Of a stretch of DNA of 64,000 bases, positions 19,056-27,254 are shown piece after piece; the first letter of the stretch is position 1; each line of letters opens with the position of its first letter. Both the position numbers and the translations under genes were made by a program. Origin of the DNA: Kocuria massiliensis (lineage in GTDB: Bacteria > Actinomycetota > Actinomycetes > Actinomycetales > Micrococcaceae); NCBI RefSeq assembly GCF_900169715.1, contig NZ_LT835160.1, positions 434,001 to 498,000 of the forward strand, written 5' to 3'. The notes below the pieces were generated by a model. The model was not told the DNA's origin, did not search any database, and worked only from the letters and a program-made list of their open reading frames with translations.

Positions 19056-19140
19056 CTCCTCACGGCGGCATGATCCGCTTCGAGTCCAAATGGTCGGCGG
19101 TTTTGCCCTCTCAGACCGGCCATCCCGGTCTCCCACGTTC
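19056..19140 (-). promoter_or_regulatory. TPP riboswitch (THI element) controlling the thiO operon
   Basis: On the minus strand the sequence shows the conserved THI-box parts in order: GGGAGACC, then CTGAGA (19116-19111), then CCGACCATTTGGACTCGA and GCGGATCATGCCG. A TAGACT -10 box sits just upstream at 19151-19146, so the transcript would begin with the aptamer. The AGGAGG ribosome binding site of thiO starts right at its 3' edge and no T-run hairpin is seen, which suggests translational control by thiamine pyrophosphate. Confidence 0.87.
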
Positions 19141-19145
19141 TGCCT

Positions 19146-19192
19146 AGTCTATGACGAGGACCAACTTCCAGAGAAGTCTCCTGTACTACTCT
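19146..19192. promoter_or_regulatory. Divergent promoters of the thiO operon and thiE
   Basis: TAGACT (minus strand, 19151-19146) is the -10 for the riboswitch transcript. TACTCT (plus strand, 19187-19192) lies 7 bases before the thiE GTG, the spacing of a leaderless promoter. The two -10 boxes are about 40 bases apart, so their -35 regions overlap. Confidence 0.55.
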
Positions 19193-19199
19193 GTGGAGC

Positions 19200-19961
19200 G
19201 TGACCCACCTTGACGATTCTCCCCACGGCCAGACGACGCATGCCGCGCGCCTCGAACGCCTCACCGATGCGCGTCTCTACCTCTGCACCGACCTCCAAGA
19301 ATTCGTCGATCGGACCCCCGACGAATTCCACCCCGAGCACCTGAACCTCCCGCGAGTCACCCAGTTCTTCCGCGAGTGTTTCCGGGGCGGCGTGGATATC
19401 ATCCAGGTCCGAGACAAAAAGGTTTCCGCCCAGACCGAACTCACCGCATTGCGCATCCTGGTTTCCGTGGCACGGGCCGAAGGTGGCCTCTCGGCGGCCA
19501 ACGACCGGGCCGATCTGGCCGCACTCGCCGCGGTGGACGTCTTTCACATCGGGCAAACCGACGTGACTCCCCGTCAGGCCCGACAGATTCTGGGCCCGGA
19601 GACCCTCATCGGACGCTCCTGCCACCACCAGGACCACGTCGTCGCCGCCGTCGAAGACCCCGACGTCGATTACTACTGCACTGGCCCCGTTTGGGAGACC
19701 CCCACCAAGCCCGGGCGGACCGCCGTGGGACTGGCCCTTCCTTCCTTCGCCGCGCAACAACCGGGGAATACGCCGTTTTTCGCGATTGGAGGGATCAACG
19801 CGGATAACCTGAACGAGGTGTTGGCCAGCGGTGCCACCCGGGTCGTCGTCGTGCGAGCGATCACAGAATCCTCAGACCCTCAGGAGGCCGCCACGACCCT
19901 CCGCGACGGGCTCCGCCGTCGTCATGACCGGCAACATTCAGCCACGACCGAAACTCGCTAG
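19200..19961 (+). CDS. thiE: Thiamine-phosphate synthase ThiE
   Basis: Predicted 253-residue TIM-barrel enzyme joining hydroxymethylpyrimidine diphosphate to thiazole phosphate. Landmarks: LYLCTD, GVDIIQVRDK, ANDRADLA, FHIGQTD, IGRSCH, TGPVWETPTKPGRTAVG and FFAIGGIN. The GTG at 19200 appears leaderless (TACTCT 7 bases upstream). A 25-residue N-terminal and a short C-terminal extension are not part of the core fold. It is not behind the TPP riboswitch, which serves the divergent operon only. Confidence 0.93.
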   Translation: MTHLDDSPHGQTTHAARLERLTDARLYLCTDLQEFVDRTPDEFHPEHLNLPRVTQFFRECFRGGVDIIQVRDKKVSAQTELTALRILVSVARAEGGLSAANDRADLAALAAVDVFHIGQTDVTPRQARQILGPETLIGRSCHHQDHVVAAVEDPDVDYYCTGPVWETPTKPGRTAVGLALPSFAAQQPGNTPFFAIGGINADNLNEVLASGATRVVVVRAITESSDPQEAATTLRDGLRRRHDRQHSATTETR

Positions 19962-19995
19962 ACGGACGAGTATAAAACGGGGTTTGCTAGGGAAT

Positions 19996-21381
19996 ATGAG
20001 TACTTTCGCAGTAACCAATCCCAGCACCGGAGTCGTCGAGGAAACCTTCGATTCCCTCAGCCCCGAGCAGATTCCCCACATCATCGACCGGGCTCACCAA
20101 GCATTCGAATCCTGGAAGGACACCCCGCTCACGGACCGGGCCGCAGTCCTCGAAAAATTTGCCGATATTGTCGACTCCCGAGTCGATGAATTGGCCGACA
20201 TCATCGGTCGGGAAATGGGCAAGCCGCTCAAGCAGGGCAAGGCGGAGGCCACCAAGGTGGCTTTTACGGCCCGCTGGTTCGCCAAGAATTCGGCGCGGTT
20301 CCTGGAAAATACGGAACTACCCGAAGCCCAAGGCGCGGACAAGACCTACGTTAAGCACGATCCCCTGGGCGTTCTGCTCGGCATCATGCCGTGGAACTTC
20401 CCGTACAACCAGATCGCGCGTTTCGTCTTGCCGAATCTCATGGTGGGCAACACGATCCTCATGAAGCAGGCCGCTATCTGCCCCAAGTCTTCGCAGACTT
20501 TCCAGGACATGCTCGATGAGGCAGGCCTCCCCGAGGGCGTCTACACCAACATCTACCTGAACAGCAGCGACGCCGAAGAGGTCCTCAAGGACTTCCGAGT
20601 CAAGGGATTCTCTTTGACGGGCTCCGAGGATGCGGGCGCTTCCGTAGCCGCGATTGCCGCCAAGTACTACAAGCGTTCCGTCTTGGAACTCGGCGGCAAT
20701 GACCCGCTGGTCGTCTTGGACACCGACGACGTCCCGGCCCTCGCCCAGAAGGCCGTCACGCTCCGCATCTCGAATGCGGGTCAGGTGTGCACCTCGCCCA
20801 AGCGATTCATCGTTCTCGAGGAGATCTACGACGACTTCGTGGCCGCCGCCACGCAGGCCGTGGAGAACGTGACCGTCGGGGCCTACGACGACCCCAACAC
20901 CGACATGGGCCCGCTCTCCTCCGAGGGCGCTCGTGACGAGGTCGTCGAGCGCATCGCTCAGGCCGTTCGGGACGGAGCGACGCTCCACACCGGCGGCGAG
21001 AAGCTCGACCGCGACGGATGGTTCATGTCCCCGGCCCTGCTGACCGATATCGACCCCTCCTCCGATCTGGGGTGCAACGAACTGTTCGGCCCGGCCGTCA
21101 TGATCTACAAGGCCAAGGACGAAGAGGACGCCCTGCGCCTGGCGAACGATACCCAGTACGGTCTCATGGCGTCGGTGTGGACCACCGACCCCGAACGAGG
21201 CCAGAAGTTCGCCGAAAAGATCAATGCGGGCATGACCTTTGTGAATACCCACATGGATTCCAGCCCGGAGTTCCCCTTCGGCGGCATCAACCGCTCGGGT
21301 TACGGCCGTGAAAACGCCCAGTGGGCCCTCCAGCAGTTCACCAACGAACGCACGGTCCGGGTGAAGAACCAGCAGCTCTAG
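19996..21381 (+). CDS. sad: NAD-dependent succinate-semialdehyde dehydrogenase (Sad/YneI type)
   Basis: Predicted 461-residue aldehyde dehydrogenase. Catalytic residues are visible: Asn134 (MPWNFP), general base Glu231 (LELGGND) and nucleophile Cys265 (GQVCTSPKR). Length and the KQAAICPKSSQ and GPLSSEGARDE segments match the Sad/YneI group, which oxidises succinate semialdehyde to succinate. Other semialdehydes are possible. The ATG at 19996 has an AGGGAA ribosome binding site. It lies 34 bases after thiE and may be partly co-transcribed with it. Confidence 0.87.
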   Translation: MSTFAVTNPSTGVVEETFDSLSPEQIPHIIDRAHQAFESWKDTPLTDRAAVLEKFADIVDSRVDELADIIGREMGKPLKQGKAEATKVAFTARWFAKNSARFLENTELPEAQGADKTYVKHDPLGVLLGIMPWNFPYNQIARFVLPNLMVGNTILMKQAAICPKSSQTFQDMLDEAGLPEGVYTNIYLNSSDAEEVLKDFRVKGFSLTGSEDAGASVAAIAAKYYKRSVLELGGNDPLVVLDTDDVPALAQKAVTLRISNAGQVCTSPKRFIVLEEIYDDFVAAATQAVENVTVGAYDDPNTDMGPLSSEGARDEVVERIAQAVRDGATLHTGGEKLDRDGWFMSPALLTDIDPSSDLGCNELFGPAVMIYKAKDEEDALRLANDTQYGLMASVWTTDPERGQKFAEKINAGMTFVNTHMDSSPEFPFGGINRSGYGRENAQWALQQFTNERTVRVKNQQL

Positions 21382-21441
21382 CAGCTGACCTTCCTGGGGA
21401 GAGATCGCGGCCGACGTCGCCTCCCTACCCCAGACGCGACC

Positions 21442-21487
21442 AGGGCTGGTCGTGGAATCGAGAAACCCTCGACTCCGCGACCAGCCC
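21442..21487. terminator. Long hairpin terminator
   Basis: A 21-base-pair stem with two mismatch or wobble positions (21442-21462 with 21467-21487) follows the aldehyde dehydrogenase gene. Confidence 0.78.
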
Positions 21488-21496
21488 TTCGTTGTT

Positions 21497-21521
21497 CAGG
21501 GGGGGGTCGTCGCCCCCCCTG
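21497..21521. terminator. G-tract/C-tract hairpin
   Basis: A run of eight G (21499-21506) and a run of seven C (21513-21519) form a very GC-rich hairpin 16 bases beyond the stop of the minus-strand YhgE-like gene. It may end that transcript, though it lacks a T-run. Confidence 0.45.
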
Positions 21522-21536
21522 AGTCCTCGCGACAAC

Positions 21537-22772
21537 CTATGCCGTGACTTCGGACGCCTCTCCGCTAGCGGTGCTCTTGCGGTGTCGCGGTGCGTGGTCG
21601 TGCCCAGCGACGTCGTCGGAGCCCTCGGTGGAGTTCTCACCAGAGTCCTCCACGTCAGGGGTTTCGTCGTTGATCGAGTTGTGCCGGAAGTGGCCGACGC
21701 TCGTGAGGAGCACGCCGAGCGCGACCCACGCGATGAGCGTCCACCACTGCTGCGCGGTCGGGGCATCCGGGAAGTAGCTCAGTGACCGAAGCAGCGTGTT
21801 CGATGCGCCCGGAACGAGGAATTGGCCGATGTGGCCCCACGGCTCGGCGAGGAACTGCCACGGAGCCGTGGCCCCGGAGAGCGGGTTGCCAATCAGCAAG
21901 GTCACCAACGCACCGATGCCAATGCCTGGGGCGCCCAAAATGGCCGTACATCCGAGGATGAAGGTCGCCGTGGCCATCGCGGAAAGTCCGAAGGCCAACC
22001 ACAGTAAGCCAAAGTTGCCGCTGACGAACCCGAACCACGTATGAAGAATCAGCGTGAGGCTCAGTCCGGCGAGCGCACCGTAGGCCACGGCGGCGATGAG
22101 GCGTCGCCACACGCCCTTGACCAAGAACGTGATGAGCACGCCACCGATCATTCCGCCCAGGACCAGCGGGAACGCCGCGGCGGTGAGGCCAGCCCCGTTA
22201 GGGTCGTCCTGGGACAGCGGGACAATTTCGGTGACAGGAACCTCGGCCGTGGCGGCCTTCTGCTGCATCGCCAACGCCTGCTGCGCTTGCGCCCCCGAGA
22301 GGTTTCCGCCGGACTTCTTCTGAAGCTGATCCACCTGCGCGGTGATCTGAGTCCGCATCTGCGTGGTGAGCTGGTCGCCCATGCCCTTCATGATCTGCGT
22401 TGCGGTGGAGTTCGACGCCGGGGCGGTCAGCACCTCGGGCATATTCGGCTGTTCCGCAAGAATGATGGCGCCGTACGTTTCACGGTGCTTGATTTGGTCC
22501 ACGGCCTGATCGCGGGAATCGGCGTGTACGAAGTCGAAGGTATCTCCGCTCTTTTCGGAGATCTTGTTTTCAAACTGGTCCACGGCTTGCTGGGGTCCGG
22601 CCACGCTCACGGGAAGGTTGTGGGTTTCTGCCGTCTTGGTGGGCCAGCTGAAGGCTAGTACGAAGATCGACACGACGAGTGCCGCGACGAGGGACACCCC
22701 CAGGACTTTCCCCAGATGGCTACCGCGGTGCGCGGTGGATTCCGCGCCTGCGGTCGTTTGGCTGCTGCTCAT
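21537..22772 (-). CDS. YhgE/Pip-like membrane protein (DUF3533/ABC-2-like)
   Basis: Predicted 411 residues. One N-terminal membrane segment (about 23-44) is followed by an extracytoplasmic domain of about 150 residues with a Gln-rich helix (residues 130-175), five or six membrane segments (about 195-370) and an acidic, His-rich cytoplasmic tail. This is the architecture of YhgE/Pip and ABC-2-like proteins of the DUF3533 group, linked in other bacteria to export or to phage and peptide sensitivity. It diverges from a TetR gene with a palindrome between them, so the TetR protein probably represses it in response to a toxic compound. Confidence 0.78.
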   Translation of the reverse strand: MSSSQTTAGAESTAHRGSHLGKVLGVSLVAALVVSIFVLAFSWPTKTAETHNLPVSVAGPQQAVDQFENKISEKSGDTFDFVHADSRDQAVDQIKHRETYGAIILAEQPNMPEVLTAPASNSTATQIMKGMGDQLTTQMRTQITAQVDQLQKKSGGNLSGAQAQQALAMQQKAATAEVPVTEIVPLSQDDPNGAGLTAAAFPLVLGGMIGGVLITFLVKGVWRRLIAAVAYGALAGLSLTLILHTWFGFVSGNFGLLWLAFGLSAMATATFILGCTAILGAPGIGIGALVTLLIGNPLSGATAPWQFLAEPWGHIGQFLVPGASNTLLRSLSYFPDAPTAQQWWTLIAWVALGVLLTSVGHFRHNSINDETPDVEDSGENSTEGSDDVAGHDHAPRHRKSTASGEASEVTA

Positions 22773-22782
22773 GGCGCCCCCT

Positions 22783-22801
22783 AAAAAGAACGTTCGTTTT
22801 T
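22783..22801. promoter_or_regulatory. Candidate TetR operator
   Basis: AAAAAGAACGTTCGTTTTT is close to a perfect palindrome centred on GAACGTTC. It sits 10 bases upstream of the YhgE-like start and 38 bases before the TetR start, ideal for repressing both. Confidence 0.6.
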
Positions 22802-22826
22802 GTTGGCATCAGCCTAACAGAACGAC

Positions 22827-22832
22827 TATTCT
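22827..22832 (+). promoter_or_regulatory. Leaderless -10 box of the TetR gene
   Basis: TATTCT lies 7 bases before the ATG at 22840, and no ribosome binding site precedes that ATG. Confidence 0.5.
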
Positions 22833-22839
22833 CTTTTCC

Positions 22840-23454
22840 ATGCCTAAACTTTCCGAATCCACCAAGACGGAACGCCGCGAGCGGATCATCGTCGCCGCGC
22901 GCGAATGTTTCAGGCGCAATGGCTTCTCCAACACGTCCATGTCCGACATCGTCGAGGCCTCTGGCATGTCCGCAGGGTCCATCTACTCCCACTTCGAGGG
23001 AAAGGCCGACATCATGCGCGGCACCGCGGAGAGCATTTTTCGCGCCGCGATCAACGACCTTCGAGAGTTACAACGTGACAAGCGTTACGGACCCACCCCT
23101 GCCGATCTCGTCAAACTCTTGGCCATTACCCTCCGAAGTAACGGTCTCGGCCCCCTTCTGATTCAGTTCATTTCGGAATCCACGGTCAACCCGGAACTTG
23201 CCGGCGTCGCACAAGAGAACTTGAGACGGGCTCGCACGGTCTTGTCTGAGAACCTCATCCCCTGGACCACCGCTCGGGCCGAGGAACAAGGGGACTCCTT
23301 AGATCCCTCCGACCCTTCGACGGATCCCGAACGCATTGCCAACGTCATCATGGTGATTTTGCACGGATTCTTACTGCGCACTTCCGTGGAACCTGACGTG
23401 AACCTCGAAAGACTTGCCGCCGACGTCGCGACCTTGATGCCAGACATTCCCTAA
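22840..23454 (+). CDS. TetR/AcrR-family transcriptional regulator
   Basis: Predicted 204 residues. The N-terminal helix-turn-helix domain reads ERRERIIVAARECFRRNGF, then TSMSDIVEASGMSAGSIYSHF with recognition helix at about residues 40-46 and KADI after it. The C-terminal ligand and dimerisation domain (about 65-204) is helical and unlike any member I can name. It diverges from the YhgE-like membrane protein gene with a palindromic operator between, so autoregulation and control of that gene are likely. Confidence 0.9.
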   Translation: MPKLSESTKTERRERIIVAARECFRRNGFSNTSMSDIVEASGMSAGSIYSHFEGKADIMRGTAESIFRAAINDLRELQRDKRYGPTPADLVKLLAITLRSNGLGPLLIQFISESTVNPELAGVAQENLRRARTVLSENLIPWTTARAEEQGDSLDPSDPSTDPERIANVIMVILHGFLLRTSVEPDVNLERLAADVATLMPDIP

Positions 23455-23464
23455 GCTCGGACGC

Positions 23465-23505
23465 ACGACGACGGGGCCCGCCGCAGCAGACCCCGCCGTC
23501 GTCGT
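23465..23505. terminator. Hairpin terminator between TetR and metE
   Basis: ACGACGACGG (23465-23474) pairs with CCGTCGTCGT (23496-23505) between the two convergent genes; the loop is GC-rich and may pair further. Confidence 0.6.
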
Positions 23506-23511
23506 CATGCG

Positions 23512-26500
23512 CTAGACCGCGACCGTTTCCCGGACCCCATGGGCGCCCGCCACCAAATGCCGCAAGGCCGCCGTTGTTTCGGCGTAGCCCCGGGTTTTCA
23601 GACCACAGTCGGGATTGGCCCAAAGCCTCCCGCGGGGAACCACCGAAGCAGCGGTGGCCAGCAACTCGCTAATTTCCTCCTGCGCCGGAACGCGCGGCGA
23701 ATGAATATCCCACACGCCGGGACCGATGCCCCGCTCAAAGCCGATCTCGGACAACGGTCCGAGGAGCTCCATGCGCGACCGGGCGGCCTCGACGCTCGTC
23801 ACGTCCGCATCTAAGGCGTCAATCGCCGAGAGCACCTCGCCGAATTCCGAATAGCAGAGATGGGTGTGGATCTGCGTTTCGGGCCGGACTCCCGACGTCG
23901 CGATGCGGAAGGCACGGACCGACCACTCCAGGTAGTCGGCGTGATCGCGACGTCGTAGGGGAAGCAGTTCCCGCAGGGCCGGCTCGTCGACCTGGATCGC
24001 ACGAATCCCGGCCGCTTCCAGATCGCGCACCTCGTCTCGAAGGGCCAGCGCGACTTGTTCCGCCGTCTCGGAAACCGGCACGTCCTCGCGGATGAACGAC
24101 CAGGCCAGGATGGTGACCGGCCCGGTCAGCATGCCCTTGACCGGACGGTCGGTGAGAGATTGCGCGTACGAGGCCCACGGCACGGTGATGGCTTCTCCCC
24201 CAATTCCCGGGCCAACCCGCTTGACGTCCCCCCACAAGATCGACGGCCGAGTGCAGCGCGAACCGTACGACTGCACCCACCCGTGTTGTGTGGTGTCAAA
24301 GCCCTCAAAGTGCTCGGCAAAATACTGCACCATGTCGTTGCGCTCGGGCTCGCCGTGCACCAAAAGGTCCAGGCCGATGTCCTCTTGCAGGGAGATGACC
24401 TCGCGAATTTCCTGCCGAAGCCGGGAGTCGTAATCCGCATCGGAGACGCGGCCGGCGCGATGGGCGGAACGCACGGCCCGCAATTCCGGGGTCTGTGGGA
24501 AGGAGCCGATTGTCGTGGTGGGAATCTGGGGCAAGTCCGCGGCAACCCCGCGCTGCTCTTGAGCTTCCCGACGCACCTCGAAGGGTTCGCGGCGGGCATC
24601 GTCTTCCGAAAGGCGAGCGCGTCGTTCGCGGATTTCGATCCGTCGCACGCCCTCGGTCTCCGCACGGTGGCGCAGAGCCTCGTCCGACTCCCGCAGTTGC
24701 TCCTCGATCGCGTCTCTGCCTTCCGCAAGGCCTCGGGCGAGGGCGACCGTTTCCTCGACCTTTTGGTCCGCGAAGGCCAACCATCGCTTCGGCGCCTCGG
24801 ACAGACGTGTTTCCCGCTCGACGTCGTGAGGGACGTGGATGAGGGAGGTCGAGGTGCCCACCGAAACGCGCGCTCCTGCGTCCCGTAACCGTTCCACCAG
24901 GTCGAAGGCACGACGAAGATCCGTGCGCCACACGTTGCGCCCATTGACGACGCCGGCCACCAACGTCGGGGAGTCTGGACGGGTAAACAGTGCGAGCTGC
25001 TCTGGGGAAAGGTTTCGGAGGACGCCGCGCTCGGGCCCCGAGGTGAGGTCCACATGAACCGCTTCGACGCCGCTCTCGACCAAAGGTTCCAACAACCCCT
25101 CGGCATCTCCATAAGGCGTGGTGACCAGGAGGGAGGGGCGTCCATCACCGCGAGATTCGGTGAGCTGACGGTACGTTTCACGCACCGCCTCCGCGAGGTC
25201 CGGACGGTCGACGTCCGCCACCAGTCCCGGTTCGTCGAGTTGGATCCATTCGGCTCCGGCCGCACCCAAGTCCGCAATGATCTGCCGATAGACCTCGGTC
25301 AGATCCTGAAGGCGGCTCAGTGGGTCGAACCCCTCCGGGGCGTCATCGTCCGCCTTGGAGAGGAGCAAGAACGTGAGCGGACCAACCAGTGCGGGCCGGA
25401 GCTTCTCGGAGGACCCCGACGACGCCGCGTCCTGCAACTGCCGGCCAAACTCGCTCGTATTGGCGCTCAACGGGGTCTCCGGACCAATTTCCGGCACCAG
25501 GTAGTGATAGTTCGTGTCGAACCATTTGGTCATTTCGAGCGGCGAATGGGCGTCATCGCCACGGGCCAGAACAAAGGCGGCGTCCTCATCCAGAGCCCCG
25601 GCGTCGTCACGCAGATCCGCGAGGCGTCGAGGAACTGCGCCGGTGGCCAACACGACGTCGAGCACCTGGTCGTAGAGGGCCCACGAGGCCGGGATCGACG
25701 CCGCGTCGGTCAGCCCCAGCCGTTCGAGCCTTTCCGTGGCCGCGCTCCTCACTCCCTTCACGGCGTTCGCTAGATCGTCCCGTCCATGGGTACCGCTCCA
25801 GTACTTCTCGAGCGCACGTTTGATCTCTCGATCGGGTCCAATTCGCGGATACCCCACGATGGTCGCGGAAGGTACGCGCCGCCTGGCCTCGGCAGGGTTT
25901 GCTTCCGGGACAGTCTGCTGGCTGGTCTGTTCATTCTGGCGCTGAGTCACGATGTTCTCCTGAGAAGTCAGTGGGGATTCGGTGCGTCCGGCACGCAAAC
26001 CGAGACGGTCTACGAGCTCGAGGGCGGCTCGATGTTCGTTGAAGGTGTAGAGGTGAAGTCCGGGTGCTCCGGCGTCGAGGGCTTGGCGGGCGAAGTATTC
26101 TGCGTGGTCCACGCCGACGGCCAACCTCTCGGCTTCGGTACGGGCGGTTTCGAGTCGATGAGCGAAATCCGCATCCGGCGCGAGGCCCGCGAGTTCACAC
26201 ACCCGGAGGTACCTCTTCAGGCTGGTCACCGGAAGGATCCCGGGAACCAACGGCAGGTCCACCCCGTTGGCCGAGGCGCGGGCGACAAGATCGGAGTAGT
26301 GCGTCGGGTCCGTATAGACCTGCGTGATCGCAAAGTCCGCACCGGCTCGCTGTTTGGCGAGCAATACCTCGGTGTCCTGGTGGATGCTCGATGAATCCGG
26401 GTGACGGACCGGATAGGCCGCAACTCCGACGGCGAGCCGTCCGGCGCACAATTCGGGCACTCGTTGCCGCTCGACGTCGCGAATGAGCTCGACCAGATGA

Positions 26501-26859
26501 CGGGCGAAGGGAAGTTCCTCCGAGAGCAGGTGGTGGCCCTCTGGCCTATCTCCACGGAGCGCCAGGAACCCCCGAACCCCAAGATCAATCATCTCGCCGA
26601 TCAACTCGTGGAGCTTCGGGGCGGGTTGTCCGGTGGCGATCACGTGGGCCAACGGGCGAAGGCCGGTGCGATGAACCAGGTGGTCCAGCAATCTGAGGCT
26701 CTGCCGGCGTCGCTGTCCGTCCACGGCGGCGGTCACCGAGACGTAATCGGGCCGAACCTCTTCTAATTTCTCGACGGTCGCGGCCAATTTCTCTTCGCTG
26801 ATCCGCCCTCGCGGCGGATATAACTCGAAGGAAAGTGCCGGTGGGTGGTGTGGTTTCAC
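23512..26859 (-). CDS. metF-metE: MetF-MetE continuous reading frame (methylene-THF reductase + cobalamin-independent methionine synthase)
   Basis: Predicted 1115 residues. Residues 1-290 are a complete MetF TIM barrel (SFELYPPRG with catalytic Glu, ALRGD, GLHLYTFNEH at the C-terminus), which makes 5-methyl-THF. Without a stop codon the frame passes through about 15 linker residues into a full MetE of about 800 residues: N-terminal half from GYPRIGP, C-terminal half from TTTIGSFPQT, with zinc ligands His and Cys in THLCYSE, Glu in VTSVEAARS and Cys in NPDCGLKTRG. The GTG at 26859 follows AAGGAGA. An internal GTG at 25950 has its own AGGAGA 5 bases upstream, so a free MetE of 812 residues may also be made. 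It is under a SAM-I riboswitch. Confidence 0.9.
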   Translation of the reverse strand: MKPHHPPALSFELYPPRGRISEEKLAATVEKLEEVRPDYVSVTAAVDGQRRRQSLRLLDHLVHRTGLRPLAHVIATGQPAPKLHELIGEMIDLGVRGFLALRGDRPEGHHLLSEELPFARHLVELIRDVERQRVPELCAGRLAVGVAAYPVRHPDSSSIHQDTEVLLAKQRAGADFAITQVYTDPTHYSDLVARASANGVDLPLVPGILPVTSLKRYLRVCELAGLAPDADFAHRLETARTEAERLAVGVDHAEYFARQALDAGAPGLHLYTFNEHRAALELVDRLGLRAGRTESPLTSQENIVTQRQNEQTSQQTVPEANPAEARRRVPSATIVGYPRIGPDREIKRALEKYWSGTHGRDDLANAVKGVRSAATERLERLGLTDAASIPASWALYDQVLDVVLATGAVPRRLADLRDDAGALDEDAAFVLARGDDAHSPLEMTKWFDTNYHYLVPEIGPETPLSANTSEFGRQLQDAASSGSSEKLRPALVGPLTFLLLSKADDDAPEGFDPLSRLQDLTEVYRQIIADLGAAGAEWIQLDEPGLVADVDRPDLAEAVRETYRQLTESRGDGRPSLLVTTPYGDAEGLLEPLVESGVEAVHVDLTSGPERGVLRNLSPEQLALFTRPDSPTLVAGVVNGRNVWRTDLRRAFDLVERLRDAGARVSVGTSTSLIHVPHDVERETRLSEAPKRWLAFADQKVEETVALARGLAEGRDAIEEQLRESDEALRHRAETEGVRRIEIRERRARLSEDDARREPFEVRREAQEQRGVAADLPQIPTTTIGSFPQTPELRAVRSAHRAGRVSDADYDSRLRQEIREVISLQEDIGLDLLVHGEPERNDMVQYFAEHFEGFDTTQHGWVQSYGSRCTRPSILWGDVKRVGPGIGGEAITVPWASYAQSLTDRPVKGMLTGPVTILAWSFIREDVPVSETAEQVALALRDEVRDLEAAGIRAIQVDEPALRELLPLRRRDHADYLEWSVRAFRIATSGVRPETQIHTHLCYSEFGEVLSAIDALDADVTSVEAARSRMELLGPLSEIGFERGIGPGVWDIHSPRVPAQEEISELLATAASVVPRGRLWANPDCGLKTRGYAETTAALRHLVAGAHGVRETVAV

Positions 26860-26923
26860 GGCGGGTTCTCCTTTCGGATACGCCCGATGCAGCGTGAAAA
26901 CCGTGCGGCCGACGGCAAAGAGA

Positions 26924-26940
26924 GGGTCGATCGTCGACCC
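26924..26940 (-). terminator. Leader terminator of the metFE transcript
   Basis: A perfect 7-base-pair hairpin (GGGTCGA with TCGACCC, 3-base loop) is followed on the minus strand by TCTCTTT. It lies between the SAM riboswitch and the metF start, as expected of the expression platform of a transcription-terminating riboswitch. Confidence 0.65.
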
Positions 26941-26969
26941 CGCTACCGCCGACCGAGGTTCAATGCACT

Positions 26970-27078
26970 CCATCGGTCCTGGCGGGAGCACCTTTCCGTG
27001 ATTATGCGACGAGAGTAATTCGTCTCACGGTGGTTGCTGTGACGTCGTCGAGCCAGGTCTCTCAGTCACTCTGGATAG
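26970..27078 (-). promoter_or_regulatory. SAM-I riboswitch (S-box leader)
   Basis: On the minus strand the S-box elements follow in order: P1 strand CTATC (27078-27074), AGAGTGACTGAGAGACCTGG with the P2 kink-turn, GTGAC/GTCAC P2 pairing, the conserved AGCAACC, a P3 stem CCGTGA/TCACGG, AAAGGTGCTCC, and P1 strand GATGG (26974-26970). This fits S-adenosylmethionine repression of the methionine genes downstream. Confidence 0.85.
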
Positions 27079-27254
27079 ATACGGTGCTATTCAAGCCCGC
27101 GGCTTTGGTGTTCCTCAAGGATTTGACGCGAAATGTCGAGTGTCGTCAGGTAAGACGACGTGACGTCACGCGCGGGAAACATTTCGGAACTAACCTTCTC
27201 GAGACGAAATGTGAGCGAGGACCGTCAATTCTTGTTCACGCTGGAGACACAAAC

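Larger units (their letters stand above)
26860..27254 (-). other. metFE leader and upstream intergenic region
   Basis: The 395 bases between metF and the DsbA-like gene hold the riboswitch and leader terminator described separately. Bases 27079-27254 should contain the metFE promoter; no clear -35/-10 pair could be picked out. Confidence 0.5.

Noticed and set aside
19045-19264. A longer ThiO start upstream of 19045
   Set aside because: The extension runs through the TPP riboswitch; GTG 19045 follows GAGGAGG and begins at the FAD motif.
26859-26991. A MetF start 44 codons upstream
   Set aside because: It would begin inside the SAM riboswitch and pass through the leader terminator; the GTG at 26859 has a proper ribosome binding site.
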